From: an uncultured Prevotellaceae bacterium
GTDB lineage: Bacteria; Bacteroidota; Bacteroidia; Bacteroidales; Bacteroidaceae
Length of the DNA: 37,748 bases
NCBI GenBank assembly: GCA_902774815.1
Contig: CACYJV010000035.1
Coordinates: 1 to 37,748 of the forward strand
Direction of reading: 5' to 3'
A program made the translations under genes and the position numbers. The notes below the pieces were generated by a model. That model had not been told where the DNA came from. It saw nothing but the letters and a program-made list of their open reading frames with translations, and did no database searches. Shown here one piece after another: positions 7,851 through 16,148 of the stretch. Numbering within the stretch: position 1 is the stretch's first letter; the number at the start of each line of letters is the position of its first letter.

Positions 7851-8663
7851 TTATTCGCCCTCGGCAAACAGTTGGTCGTAGAACTTCAGGTAGGCTTCGC
7901 CGAAGTCTTCGCCTGGATATCCCAACATAGGCAATTGCTTGTCGGCAGCATATTCCATGAGCTGAGCGTTGACGTCGCTACTTGCCTGCACGATACCATC
8001 GCTGTAGTCGATGGCGAGCTTGCCAAGTTCCATGAAGTCGAACTCCTCCTTGTAGGCATTCAGCAATTCGGCCTTGGCATCGCGGAACTCTACGCAGCGC
8101 TTGAAGTTGTCGCCCAGCGAGCCCTTCGGCTGGGCGTGGAAGAGCGAAGTCACCACCTTGGTGTTGGCAAACGAAGGCTCCTCGTGGTAGGCAGTCTTGA
8201 TGTAGAGGGGCACGACAGCGCTCATCCATCCCTGACAATGGATGATGTCGGGTGCCCAGCGCAGCTTCTTGACCGTCTCAAGCACGCCACGTGCAAAGAA
8301 GATGGCACGCTCACCGTTGTCGGGATATTCCTGCCCGAGTTCGTCGACGGTCATATGGCGCTTCATGAAGTAGTCGTCGTTATCGATGAAATATACTTGT
8401 ATGCGGGTATTGGGTATCGATGCCACCTTGATGATCAGTGGATGATCGGTGTCATCGATGATGAGATTCATGCCAGAAAGACGTATCACCTCATGCAACA
8501 TGCCGCGGCGCTCGTTGATGGAGCCCCACTTCGGCATGAAGGTACGGATTTCGTAGCCGCTTTCCTGAATCTTGTTGGGAAGGGCTTTACCCATGTTTGC
8601 CATTTCGCTCTCAGGCACATAAGGGATAATCTCTTGGTTGATGAACAGAACTTTCTTTGCCAT
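7851..8663 (-). CDS. Glycogen/starch synthase-like protein (N-terminal GT5 domain only)
   Basis: This 270-residue protein resembles the first Rossmann domain of GT5 glycogen synthases: the opening KVLFINQEIIPYVPESEMAN, then ALPNKIQESGYEIRTFMPKWG and PDIIHCQGWMSAVVPLY. Full enzymes are about 450-500 residues and have a second Rossmann domain that carries much of the nucleotide-sugar site. That domain is absent here. The KxGGL motif that binds ADP-glucose in GlgA is replaced by ESEMAN (18-23). An ordinary synthase activity is therefore doubtful, although annotation pipelines would call it glgA. The start at 8663 was chosen because MAKKVLF begins the domain; the upstream in-frame ATG overlaps the promoter. 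DUF4270 follows at 41 nt. Confidence 0.8.
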   Translation of the reverse strand: MAKKVLFINQEIIPYVPESEMANMGKALPNKIQESGYEIRTFMPKWGSINERRGMLHEVIRLSGMNLIIDDTDHPLIIKVASIPNTRIQVYFIDNDDYFMKRHMTVDELGQEYPDNGERAIFFARGVLETVKKLRWAPDIIHCQGWMSAVVPLYIKTAYHEEPSFANTKVVTSLFHAQPKGSLGDNFKRCVEFRDAKAELLNAYKEEFDFMELGKLAIDYSDGIVQASSDVNAQLMEYAADKQLPMLGYPGEDFGEAYLKFYDQLFAEGE

Positions 8664-8681
8664 ATTATCTCGATTTAACAT

Positions 8682-8690
8682 GCAAAGATA
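8682..8690 (-). promoter_or_regulatory. -7 box (TATCTTTGC) upstream of the GT5-like gene
   Basis: TATCTTTG fits TAnnTTTG and lies 19 nt before the ATG at 8663, giving a very short leader. The -33 element is weak. It would drive the GT5-like gene and DUF4270. Confidence 0.5.
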
Positions 8691-8821
8691 CATAAAAAAG
8701 TTGGATTGATGAAATTGAACCCTCTCGAAAAGTCTTTAGAACGCGCTTTTTTATAGATTTTTACCTTTCCATGATTTAATTTTAGAAATTTGCGACACCT
8801 CCGTTGGCACACAAAGACAGC

Positions 8822-8885
8822 AAAAACCCCGCATGCCTGTCGCCATTCCACCTGGGCGGATGGAGTGGGGTGCAAGCATGCGAGG
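8822..8885 (-). terminator. Terminator after the biotin carrier gene
   Basis: On the minus strand, CCTCGCATGC pairs with GCATGCGGGG and is followed directly by TTTTTG. An inner helix (CCACTCCA with TGGAATGG, one mismatch) extends the structure. It starts 23 nt past the carrier stop codon and closes the carboxylase operon. Confidence 0.8.
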
Positions 8886-8907
8886 TCTCCTGTGTGGCTG
8901 GTGTTGC

Positions 8908-9333
8908 TTACTCGATGACGACAAGTGGAGCCTCTTCAAGGACGTTCTCGCCCACCTTCACACAGATGGCAGTGACAGTACCGTCGGACTCAGCCTCGAG
9001 GTTGTTGGCCATCTTCATGGCTTCCAGCACGATGACTACGTCGCCCTTCTTGACGGCATCGCCGACGTTGACCTTGATGTCTGTGATGACGCCAGGCAGC
9101 GGAGCCTTCACGGCATTGTTGGTGTTGACGTTGGCAGCGGGTGTGGCCTCAGTATCCTTGGCCTCGGCTGCGGGCTGTCCCAGCACCACCTTCTTCTTCT
9201 CGGGCTCCTGTTCAGGCTCCATTTCGACCTTGAACTCTTCGCCGTTGACGGTCACATTGGCCACGTTGTCGACAATATCGCCAATGGCTACGCAATACTC
9301 TTTACCGTCGATGGTATATTTATATTCTTTCAT
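8908..9333 (-). CDS. mmdC: Biotin carboxyl carrier protein of an acyl-CoA carboxylase/decarboxylase
   Basis: This 141-residue protein carries biotin between the partners of a propionyl-CoA carboxylase or methylmalonyl-CoA decarboxylase. The order is an N-terminal beta segment (MKEYKYTIDGKEY), a Pro/Ala/Glu-rich flexible linker (about 40-72), then a biotinyl domain with APLPG (77-81) and EAMKMA (104-109), where Lys107 is the biotinylated residue. The start at 9333 is chosen because that ATG overlaps the preceding gene's stop by one base (TAATG), a sign of translational coupling. A longer frame starting at 9378 would run through the end of the small upstream gene. It is the last gene before the terminator at 8822-8885. 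The symbol follows the decarboxylase reading; the substrate is not proven. Confidence 0.9.
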   Translation of the reverse strand: MKEYKYTIDGKEYCVAIGDIVDNVANVTVNGEEFKVEMEPEQEPEKKKVVLGQPAAEAKDTEATPAANVNTNNAVKAPLPGVITDIKVNVGDAVKKGDVVIVLEAMKMANNLEAESDGTVTAICVKVGENVLEEAPLVVIE

Positions 9334-9494
9334 TATTTTACAGGTTTTGGTGTCATGACTTGAAATTTGGCATTCCACAGCGTGTGGCGGGGCTTGATGG
9401 TGATGAAGCCCGGCTCCTTGTCGTGGACGTTGTTGCCCTTATACTCGTGCAGTGCCAGAGCAATGGCTGCATAAATGTTCTTGTCGGTAATCAT
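9333..9494 (-). CDS. Small subunit-like protein between carboxyltransferase and biotin carrier
   Basis: ATG at 9494 to TAA at 9335-9333 encodes 53 residues starting MITDKNIYAAIALALHEYKG, with a basic C-terminal part containing TIKPRHTLWNAKF. The stop shares a base with the start of the biotin carrier. The N-terminal helix (YAAIALALHEY) resembles the C-terminal helix of the OadG/GcdD-type gamma or delta subunits of biotin-dependent decarboxylases, which help hold those complexes together. The membrane anchor those subunits usually have is missing. Assignment as an assembly subunit is inference from that helix and from the position between mmdA and mmdC. Confidence 0.7.
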   Translation of the reverse strand: MITDKNIYAAIALALHEYKGNNVHDKEPGFITIKPRHTLWNAKFQVMTPKPVK

Positions 9495-9542
9495 AGCTTT
9501 ACGGCATTTCTCAGTTTCAACAATACTCTTATGCGACCGTTA

Positions 9543-11108
9543 TTACATGGGCATGCAGCCGTGCTTCTTTGCAGGCAGGCCCTGCTTCTTGCAAGCCAGC
9601 TGTGCCAATCCACGACAGATGCGGAAACGTGTGTTGCGCGGCTCAATGACATCGTCGATGTAACCGTACTGTGCAGCCTGATAGGGGTTGGCGAAGAGAT
9701 CGCTATACTCTTCCTCCTTCTCAGCCAGGAAGGCACGTACGTCCTCGCCAGCTTCCTTCTTTGCCTTGGCTTCCTTGGCGCAAAGAACTGCCACGGCACC
9801 CGATGCACCCATCACGGCAATCTCACTTGAAGGCCATGCAAAGTTAAGGTCGGCACGCAGTTGCTTGCATCCCATGACGATGTGGCTACCTCCATACGAC
9901 TTGCGGAGCGTGATGGTGATCTTGGGCACGGTAGCCTCGCCATAGGCATAGAGCAGCTGTGCACCATGCAGAATCACGGCGTTGTACTCCTGACCTGTAC
10001 CGGGCAGGAATCCAGGCACGTCGACCAGCGAGACGATAGGAATGTTGAAGGCATCGCAGAAGCGCACGAAGCGGGCACCCTTGCGCGAGGCATTGGCATC
10101 CAACACACCGGCATAGGCGGCAGGCTGATTAGCCACAATGCCGACACTCTGCCCGTTGAAGCGTGCAAAGCCCACGATGATGTTCTTGGCAAACTTGGGC
10201 TGAACCTCGAAGAACTCGCCGTTGTCGGTCAGGGCCGTGATGACTTTGTACATGTCGTAGGCCTTGTTGGGATCGTCGGGAATGATCTCGTTGAGCAGGT
10301 CTTCCTTGCGGTCGATGGGATCGGTGCACTCCACGCGGGGAGCTTCTTCCATGTTGTTCGAGGGAATGTAGCTCAGGAGCGTCTTGATCATGGCCATGGC
10401 TTCCTCTTCGGTCTTGGCTGTGAACGACGTGACGCCACTCTTGGAAGCATGAACGCTGGCACCGCCGAGGCTTTCAGCATCGACATCTTCACCCGTAACG
10501 GTCTTCACAACGGCAGGACCAGTCAGGAACATATACGACGTGTTCTCCATCATCAGGATGAAGTCGGTCAGGGCAGGCGAATAGACAGCACCACCTGCAC
10601 ACGGGCCCATGATGGCCGACACCTGAGGTATGACGCCTGAAGCGAGGATGTTGCGCTCGAAGATCTCGCCATAACCAGCCAGCGAGCAGATGCCTTCCTG
10701 AATGCGTGCACCGCCAGAGTCGTTCATGCAGATCATCGGGGCACCGTTCTGCATGGCCATGTCCATGACTTTGCAAATCTTCTGCGACATGGTTTCGGAT
10801 AGCGAACCACCGTTGACGGTGAAGTCCTGTGCACTCACGTAGACAAGTCGGCCATCGATGGTGGCAGAACCAACGACGACACCGTCGCCCAGGAACTGCT
10901 TCTTCTCCATGCCGAAGTTGTGGCAACGATGGAGCTTGAACATGTCGTACTCTTCAAACGAACCTTCGTCGACCAGCATCTCTATGCGCTCACGGGCTGT
11001 GTACTTGCCGCGCTGATGCTGCTTTTCGATGGCTTTCTCGCCACCACCCAGACGGGCTTTCTCGCGCTTGGCGATCAGCTCTTTGATCTTTTCTGTCTGT
11101 TTGCTCAT
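9543..11108 (-). CDS. mmdA: Acyl-CoA carboxylase / methylmalonyl-CoA decarboxylase carboxyltransferase subunit
   Basis: This 521-residue protein of the crotonase-fold carboxyltransferase family transfers CO2 between biotin and propionyl-CoA or methylmalonyl-CoA, in the succinate-propionate pathway common in this phylum. It has the two half-domains expected: the N-terminal one with SGGARIQEGI and the oxyanion/CoA motif GPCAGGAVYSPALTDF, and the C-terminal one with DVPGFLPGTGQE and the KSYGGSHIVMG motif. The length matches the family (about 510-530). The start at 11108 (MSKQTEKIKEL) is preferred because the longer frame would begin between promoter and gene. It is the first gene of a three-gene operon with a strong promoter. 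No MmdB membrane subunit or biotin carboxylase is in the window, so carboxylase and decarboxylase cannot be told apart. Confidence 0.93.
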   Translation of the reverse strand: MSKQTEKIKELIAKREKARLGGGEKAIEKQHQRGKYTARERIEMLVDEGSFEEYDMFKLHRCHNFGMEKKQFLGDGVVVGSATIDGRLVYVSAQDFTVNGGSLSETMSQKICKVMDMAMQNGAPMICMNDSGGARIQEGICSLAGYGEIFERNILASGVIPQVSAIMGPCAGGAVYSPALTDFILMMENTSYMFLTGPAVVKTVTGEDVDAESLGGASVHASKSGVTSFTAKTEEEAMAMIKTLLSYIPSNNMEEAPRVECTDPIDRKEDLLNEIIPDDPNKAYDMYKVITALTDNGEFFEVQPKFAKNIIVGFARFNGQSVGIVANQPAAYAGVLDANASRKGARFVRFCDAFNIPIVSLVDVPGFLPGTGQEYNAVILHGAQLLYAYGEATVPKITITLRKSYGGSHIVMGCKQLRADLNFAWPSSEIAVMGASGAVAVLCAKEAKAKKEAGEDVRAFLAEKEEEYSDLFANPYQAAQYGYIDDVIEPRNTRFRICRGLAQLACKKQGLPAKKHGCMPM

Positions 11109-11143
11109 ATTGTTTTTCAAATGTTTCGTTTCGATAATCGGCC

Positions 11144-11176
11144 GCAAAGTTACAAAAAATAAATGACACTGCCAAA
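11144..11176 (-). promoter_or_regulatory. Promoter of the mmdA operon
   Basis: TTTG (11173-11176) lies 20 nt from TAACTTTGC (11144-11152), a full match to the Bacteroidetes -33/-7 arrangement. The leader is about 30 nt. Confidence 0.75.
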
Positions 11177-11243
11177 AGTTTCTGTCCCTTTGGCACTTTC
11201 TGTCACCATTTTTGCAATGTTACCGTGATTCTTTTAATATAGT

Positions 11244-11464
11244 ACGGGCATGCTTTCGGGGTTGCAGGTCAATATGCTGATGGTACGAAAGCGGTGTTCC
11301 GTAGGATGTGGAACAATGCTTTTATGGTTCTAAAGCTATGCTCCATAGGTTGGAAATCATTGTTCTTATGGTTCAAAAGCTATGCTTTTATAGTGTATAA
11401 AGCATAGCTCTGTACGTTAGAAAGCATTGCTTTGCGGGGTAGAAAGCTATGCTTCATAGGAACA
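11244..11464. repeat. 22-bp tandem hairpin array, locus A (about 10 units)
   Basis: Units begin at about 11244, 11268, 11288, 11310, 11332, 11354, 11376, 11399, 11421 and 11443. After the first irregular units the spacing is 22 or 23 bp. The core is AAAGC-TAT-GCTTT, a 5-bp hairpin with a 3-nt loop, followed by a spacer near TATAGGGTA. Examples are AAAGCTATGCTCC, AAAGCATAGCTCT and AAAGCATTGCTTT. It fills the gap between the TonB receptor stop codon and the mmdA promoter. No gene lies within. A related array is at 23691-23934. Confidence 0.8.
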
Positions 11465-11484
11465 ACACGATTGGAAGGTGTTCA

Positions 11485-13938
11485 TCAGAACTCAACGAGC
11501 ACGCGGGCATTGATTTGCCTCCCAGTCAGATAATTGGGCACGGCGTACTGGTGGTTGGTCACGTCGGTAATCCAATAGTAGGAGTTGACGTTGTTGATTC
11601 CAAACAGGTTCAGGCAGTCAACACCCACCCAGACGTTCTTGATGAACGACATGTGGCGCGTCAAAGGCGACGTGTGGATGGACTTGTAGGCCAGGTAGCT
11701 CATGCCAATGTCGGCACGCTTATAGGCCGGGGCACGGAAGTTGTTGTTCTCCAGGCTCTGGTGAGGTGCAGCAAAGGGCAATCCGTCGGCATAGGCCAGC
11801 TTGAGCGACATCTTCCAACGGTCGGTTCCAGGGAAGTAGTCGGTGAAGAACAGGTTAAGCGAGATGCGCTGATCGGTAGGCAAGGGAATGCTCTTGCCGT
11901 TGAGCTTCATGCGGGTGTTCATGAACGAGAGCGACACCCAGGAGTCGGTACCCTCCACAAACTCGCCGTAGAGCTTCAGGTCTATACCGGCAGCATGACC
12001 GCTGGCTTCGTTCACACCATAGTACACCACCTTCACGTTCGACACGCTGTAGGGCACCAAGTGGGCAAGCAGCTTGCAATAGGCTTCGGCCGTGAACTTG
12101 AACTTACGGCCATTCATGCGGAAAGCATGGTCGTAGGCGGCTATGAAGTGGATGCTTCGCTGCGACTTGATCTTCTCGTTAAGGGTGGCAAAGGTGATTC
12201 CGTTGACCGTCGTTGTGTCGCGAAGTTCCTTGTAGAAAGGCGCCTGATAGTAGAGACCGGCGGCAAGGCGGATGGTTGCATTTTGGTTCCACGAGGGAAT
12301 AATGCCCAAAGAGACGCGGGGTGAGACGATGGTTTCGCGATTAAAGTTCCAATGGGCCAGTCGCACTCCATAGTTGAGCGTCCATAGGGTAGGGGGTATG
12401 TCGTCTTCGGAATCATCGTCTGCACCTTCATAAGCACTGCCTCCCGTCTGCCAACGATAGGTATCCTGCAGGTAAGTCTCGAAACGGTTGGCCTTCAACT
12501 CATTCTGTGCACGAAGCGAATAGATGAGATAGAGGTCCTCACCCGTGTGGGGAACGCTGTAACCAGCCGAGTCGCGCATCTCGTACTCAACAGAGTTTTC
12601 GCGAATACGCTCGTGTTTGAAGGTCATGGCTGCCTCCACTTCGTGCTTCCTGCTCTTGTGCAGGAACATGAGTTTGGCACTCTGCACGTTGGCTTTCAGG
12701 TAGTTACGTGCATGTTCAAAATAGGTTCCCACGCCCAGATTCTCTGATGTTTCGGTTTGCGTGAGCCAGTATTGTCCCTGTATGTCGAAGCGTTCTTGCT
12801 CGCTGGTGTTGAAGGCCGATGCCAAAAGTGACAGCGATGTGCGTTCGGTGAAGTTGTGGCGTATGGACAACGAGCCGAAGTAAGTACGGAAAAGGTCCTT
12901 CTCCCAGCCATCGAAATAGACGCGGAAGGCCTTCACGTTCTCAAGTGTGCCGAAGGTAGTCTCGCGGTCTTGTGGCCGGAAATTATAGTGATTGTCGGAA
13001 ATGTTGCCGATGAAGTCTATACGCCAGCGTTTCGATGGTTCGTAGCTCATGTAGGTCTGGAAGTCGAGGAACGACGGGCGGTATTCACCCTTCGTCTGCA
13101 GCGAGCCCAGCAGATAGCGCGTGGTCTTGTAACGCACGCTGTTGAGCCACGAGAAATTGCGTGTGCCTACACCCAAATAAGCACTTCCGCCAAGCATGCT
13201 TGCGGCCACGGAACCTTCAACGACCGACTTCTGCTTGCCTTCCGGCTTCAGCCTTTTGTAGGTGATGTCAAGCGTCGACGACATCTTGTCGCCATATTTT
13301 GCAGCAAAGCCACCTGTGGAGAATCCGATGCGTTCGACCATCTCAGGATTGATGACGGAAAGACCTTCCTGCTGTCCACTGCGCACCAGGAATGGACGGA
13401 ACACCTCCACATTATTTATATATACGCTGTTTTCATCGAACGAACCACCACGCACATTATACTGCGACGACAGTTCGCTGTGGGTGGAGACGCCTGCCTG
13501 ACTCTGTATCATTTCCTCGACGGCATTGCCTGTGGTCGAGGGAGTGTTCTTCATGTCGTCCTTCTTCAGCTCTTGTGTCTGCGTCGTCTGCCTGCGTTGC
13601 TCAGTGACTGTGACTTCCTGAAGGGTGCTGTCGTCCTCATAAAGTACAATCTGAAGTGTCTGTTTGCCACGTGGATTGCGTAGCACTCGCACCTTTGTCT
13701 TGTAGCCAATCATCGAAAACCTAACCTCAACGCTATCAGCCGATTGCAACTGCATGCTGAATTCTCCCTTCAACGACGTCAACGTGGCCTTTCCTTGCTT
13801 CACGACTTGGACGGAAGCCAGTTCCACAGGGTTCATCTTTTCATCGGTGACGCGTCCCTGAAGGGTAAAAGTCTGAGCGCTCACGTTCAACTGGAACGCA
13901 AGCAGAAGTATGCAGAATGTCAGTATTTTCTTTGCCAT
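11485..13938 (-). CDS. TonB-dependent outer-membrane receptor
   Basis: This 817-residue protein has a signal peptide (MAKKILTFCILLLAFQLNVSAQ), a carboxypeptidase-regulatory-like beta domain (about 24-105, starting TLQGRVTDEKMNPVELASV), a plug domain (about 115-225, with NTPSTTGNAVEEMIQSQAGV and YNVRGGSFDENSVYINNVEV) and a long beta-barrel ending in aromatic-rich strands and a terminal Phe. It imports a bound ligand across the outer membrane using TonB energy. It is much shorter than SusC proteins (about 1000 residues), and no SusD partner is adjacent, so the ligand is unknown; siderophore, cofactor or peptide are all possible. The FemAB-like gene ends 53 nt upstream and may be co-transcribed. 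Confidence 0.92.
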   Translation of the reverse strand: MAKKILTFCILLLAFQLNVSAQTFTLQGRVTDEKMNPVELASVQVVKQGKATLTSLKGEFSMQLQSADSVEVRFSMIGYKTKVRVLRNPRGKQTLQIVLYEDDSTLQEVTVTEQRRQTTQTQELKKDDMKNTPSTTGNAVEEMIQSQAGVSTHSELSSQYNVRGGSFDENSVYINNVEVFRPFLVRSGQQEGLSVINPEMVERIGFSTGGFAAKYGDKMSSTLDITYKRLKPEGKQKSVVEGSVAASMLGGSAYLGVGTRNFSWLNSVRYKTTRYLLGSLQTKGEYRPSFLDFQTYMSYEPSKRWRIDFIGNISDNHYNFRPQDRETTFGTLENVKAFRVYFDGWEKDLFRTYFGSLSIRHNFTERTSLSLLASAFNTSEQERFDIQGQYWLTQTETSENLGVGTYFEHARNYLKANVQSAKLMFLHKSRKHEVEAAMTFKHERIRENSVEYEMRDSAGYSVPHTGEDLYLIYSLRAQNELKANRFETYLQDTYRWQTGGSAYEGADDDSEDDIPPTLWTLNYGVRLAHWNFNRETIVSPRVSLGIIPSWNQNATIRLAAGLYYQAPFYKELRDTTTVNGITFATLNEKIKSQRSIHFIAAYDHAFRMNGRKFKFTAEAYCKLLAHLVPYSVSNVKVVYYGVNEASGHAAGIDLKLYGEFVEGTDSWVSLSFMNTRMKLNGKSIPLPTDQRISLNLFFTDYFPGTDRWKMSLKLAYADGLPFAAPHQSLENNNFRAPAYKRADIGMSYLAYKSIHTSPLTRHMSFIKNVWVGVDCLNLFGINNVNSYYWITDVTNHQYAVPNYLTGRQINARVLVEF

Positions 13939-13991
13939 TACAGTTAGAATAACGTCGAAAGCAACGTTTTATTGCATCGTTGGCGCGAAAG

Positions 13992-14966
13992 TTATTCGCG
14001 GTAGAGCCAGGCTAACAGTTTGTTGAGCCACGAGAAACTGAAACGGAACCAACGGTATTTGGCTACGGGTTTGCCGCCAAAGCCAAGGATGAACTCTCTG
14101 TACTTGCTCTTGCGGAACGGCAATCCTGCATCCATGAAGTAGAAATGGCGCAGCCTTTCGGCATGGGCCTGCTCAATGGCGTGCCAGATGGTCATCAGGG
14201 CAGGGCGCTTGGAGTGGCGATTCATGCGCTCGGCAGCCACGTACCACAGCCAGGCATTGCCCTCGGTGCTGACGCTGGCGCAGGCTCCTATAATGTGTTC
14301 ATCGGAGAAAGTGGCATAGATTTTCACGTGTTCGCTGGCATGGCAGCCGCTGAAGAACTTCATGGGAGGAATGAAGTTGCGGGGGGTAAAACGGTTTGCT
14401 CTGTGGAAAAGGTCATAGACAGCCTGAAGCTCTTCATCGTTGTTGATCTCGCGTGTCACTATACCTGCTTTTCGCAGGCGGTCGATGAGCTGCTGCCGAT
14501 GCTCACTAAGGCGTTCACGGGGTTCCATGCTGTGCAGCGAATTGTGCACTTCCTGCCAACTCACAGGGAAATAGCCGAGCTGGCGGAAATAACGGTAGCC
14601 AAACATTTTGTTGGGTAGATTGCTGAACTCAGCATAGAGACACAACTTGCGTCGGAAACGTCGGGTGATGGCATCGAGCAGGAGTGGAAAGGTTGTTTCG
14701 GGATCAACGTCTTCCTCATACTCACCGACGCCATAGATACGGCCCTGCGTGAACAAATAAGGAGGCATGAGTGAACCTCGGCGACGCACGATGGCAAGCA
14801 GATGAGCAGCCACACGTCCTTCCTCATCGCATGCCACCGCCATGAGCGGCGTGTGACCTGGCGTGGCTGCGATGATATGGAAGAACTCCGTACTATGGAA
14901 AAAGTTCCTGCACGTCATGGCGGGGAGTTCTTCGCTCTTACTGATGACGCTCACCTTCAGATTCAT
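13992..14966 (-). CDS. FemAB/GNAT-like acyltransferase
   Basis: This 324-residue soluble protein has two halves of the GNAT fold, as in FemAB-like and 'acetyltransferase (GNAT) domain' proteins of Bacteroidetes. The C-terminal part (about 180-310) has the typical progression from a helix-turn region (ELQAVYDLFHRANR) to DEHIIGACASVSTEGNAWLWYVAA and then HFYFMDAGLPFRKSKYREFILGFGG. These proteins move aminoacyl or acetyl groups; the substrate cannot be read here. The C-terminus ends in an aromatic, basic segment (YRWFRFSFSWLNKLLAWLYRE) that may touch a membrane. The start at 14966 (MNLKVSV) is chosen because a longer frame would include the promoter. It is divergent from the nitroreductase operon. 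Confidence 0.7.
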   Translation of the reverse strand: MNLKVSVISKSEELPAMTCRNFFHSTEFFHIIAATPGHTPLMAVACDEEGRVAAHLLAIVRRRGSLMPPYLFTQGRIYGVGEYEEDVDPETTFPLLLDAITRRFRRKLCLYAEFSNLPNKMFGYRYFRQLGYFPVSWQEVHNSLHSMEPRERLSEHRQQLIDRLRKAGIVTREINNDEELQAVYDLFHRANRFTPRNFIPPMKFFSGCHASEHVKIYATFSDEHIIGACASVSTEGNAWLWYVAAERMNRHSKRPALMTIWHAIEQAHAERLRHFYFMDAGLPFRKSKYREFILGFGGKPVAKYRWFRFSFSWLNKLLAWLYRE

Positions 14967-14969
14967 GAT

Positions 14970-14978
14970 GCAAAAATA
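14970..14978 (-). promoter_or_regulatory. -7 box (TATTTTTGC) just before the FemAB-like gene
   Basis: TATTTTTG fits the consensus and ends only a few bases before the ATG at 14966, so the message would be leaderless or nearly so. It pairs back to back with the plus-strand promoter at 14998-15031. Confidence 0.45.
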
Positions 14979-14997
14979 ATAAAAAATGAGTGAAGTA

Positions 14998-15031
14998 TTG
15001 GGCATGTATCAATATTTTTTTGTATTTTTGC
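14998..15031 (+). promoter_or_regulatory. Promoter of the nitroreductase-kdsC-maf operon
   Basis: TTG (14998-15000) is followed after 22 nt by TATTTTTGC (15023-15031), ending 17 nt before the ATG at 15049. The spacing is slightly longer than the usual 19-21. Confidence 0.6.
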
Positions 15032-15048
15032 AAAAATTATCTTGAAAC

Positions 15049-15576
15049 ATGCAACCATTCAAACAACTCATTGCCCGCAGACGTAGCCACAGGAAATTCC
15101 TCCAGCAGCCCATCGCTGCGGAGGAGGTACAGCTTTTGTTGCGGGCTGCGCTGATGTCGCCAACGTCCAAAAACCAACGTGCGTGGCAGTTTGTGGTGGT
15201 AGACGACCCCATGGACTTGCAAAAACTGGCTGACTCGAAGGAGCAAGGTGCACAACTGATTGCAGGTGCAGCCATGGCCGTCGTCGTCCTGGGCGACGAC
15301 AATCAGAACGACTGTTGGATTGAAGATGGTTCGCTGGCAGCATTTGCCATGCAACTGCAGGCCGAAGACTTGGGTCTCGGCTCGTGTTGGGTACAGATTC
15401 GCGACCGCTATCTGAGTGATGGAACACCAGCGGAGGAGGTGGTTCGCGGCATCTTAGACATCCCGAAGAACCAGCGGGTGCTCTGCATCGTGGCTTTCGG
15501 TCATCCCGCCGACGTGCGCAAAGAGCAGTCGGAGGACAAACTGAAGTGGGAGCAAGTGCATATAGGTAAATTCTAA
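15049..15576 (+). CDS. Nitroreductase family FMN-dependent oxidoreductase
   Basis: This 175-residue protein has the family's opening: RRRSHRKF (10-17), which contacts the FMN phosphate, then [23 protein letters not shown], a flavin-contact segment. Further on, [25 protein letters not shown] is the typical dimer-helix and flavin-pocket region, followed by GHPADVRK near the C-terminus. The length fits the short nitroreductases. It reduces an unknown acceptor with NAD(P)H, as a dimer in the cytoplasm. It is the first gene of a plus-strand operon; KdsC follows after 14 nt. Co-transcription with kdsC and maf looks like operon convenience rather than one pathway. Confidence 0.92.
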   Translation: MQPFKQLIARRRSHRKFLQQPIAAEEVQLLLRAALMSPTSKNQRAWQFVVVDDPMDLQKLADSKEQGAQLIAGAAMAVVVLGDDNQNDCWIEDGSLAAFAMQLQAEDLGLGSCWVQIRDRYLSDGTPAEEVVRGILDIPKNQRVLCIVAFGHPADVRKEQSEDKLKWEQVHIGKF

Positions 15577-15590
15577 ACAGTACAGGCACG

Positions 15591-16109
15591 ATGATCAACT
15601 ACGATTTAAGCCAGATAAAAGCCATCATCTTCGACGTCGATGGTGTGCTGTCGGCCCAGACGGTTCTAATGGATAACAACGGCGAACCGCTGCGTTCGGT
15701 GAACATTCGCGATGGATATGCCATACAACTGGCCCAGAAAATGGGACTGCGAATCGTCATCCTGACAGGTGGGCGGACTGAGTCTATCCGATTGAGATAC
15801 AAGTACTTAGGCGTGGAAGATATCTATCTGAGCTGTGCCGTTAAGATTCAGACCTACGAAGAATTCAAGAAGAAATACGATCTTAATGACCATGAGATAG
15901 CCTACATGGGCGATGACATTCCCGACCTGCAGATCATGAGTAGGGTAGGGTGCCCTTGCTGCCCGGCCGATGCATGCCCGGAAGTGAAGAAGGCCAGCAT
16001 CTACGTCAGCCAATTCATTGGTGGACATGGGTGTGGGCGTGACATCATTGAACAAGTGCTGAGTGCTCAAGGCAAATGGATGGCCGATGCGAAGGCTTTC
16101 GGCTGGTAA
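15591..16109 (+). CDS. kdsC: KDO-8-phosphate phosphatase-like HAD hydrolase (KdsC type)
   Basis: This 172-residue HAD phosphatase of the capless KdsC class would remove phosphate from 3-deoxy-manno-octulosonate 8-phosphate to give KDO for lipopolysaccharide. The motifs are DVDGVLS (15-21, nucleophile Asp15 and general acid Asp17), ILTGGRTES (motif II) and YMGDDIPDL (motif IV). The C-terminal [19 protein letters not shown] matches the tail that closes the active site of a neighbouring subunit in KdsC tetramers. Length matches the family. It lies between nitroreductase and maf, a KdsC-Maf pairing I recall in Bacteroidales. Confidence 0.9.
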   Translation: MINYDLSQIKAIIFDVDGVLSAQTVLMDNNGEPLRSVNIRDGYAIQLAQKMGLRIVILTGGRTESIRLRYKYLGVEDIYLSCAVKIQTYEEFKKKYDLNDHEIAYMGDDIPDLQIMSRVGCPCCPADACPEVKKASIYVSQFIGGHGCGRDIIEQVLSAQGKWMADAKAFGW

Positions 16110-16148
16110 GTTGTTGCTGGTGAGGCATCTGCATGATAAAGACAAACG

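Noticed and set aside
8664-8693. Upstream start for the GT5-like gene
   Set aside because: The extra 10 codons overlap the promoter box and do not resemble the family's N-terminus.
8908-9378. Longer biotin carrier start at 9378
   Set aside because: The extension would be the end of the 53-residue gene read in another frame; the start at 9333 is coupled to its stop codon.
11244-11464. Possible CRISPR array
   Set aside because: The unit is only 22 bp, spacers are about 9 bp and are themselves similar between units, and no cas gene is in the window.
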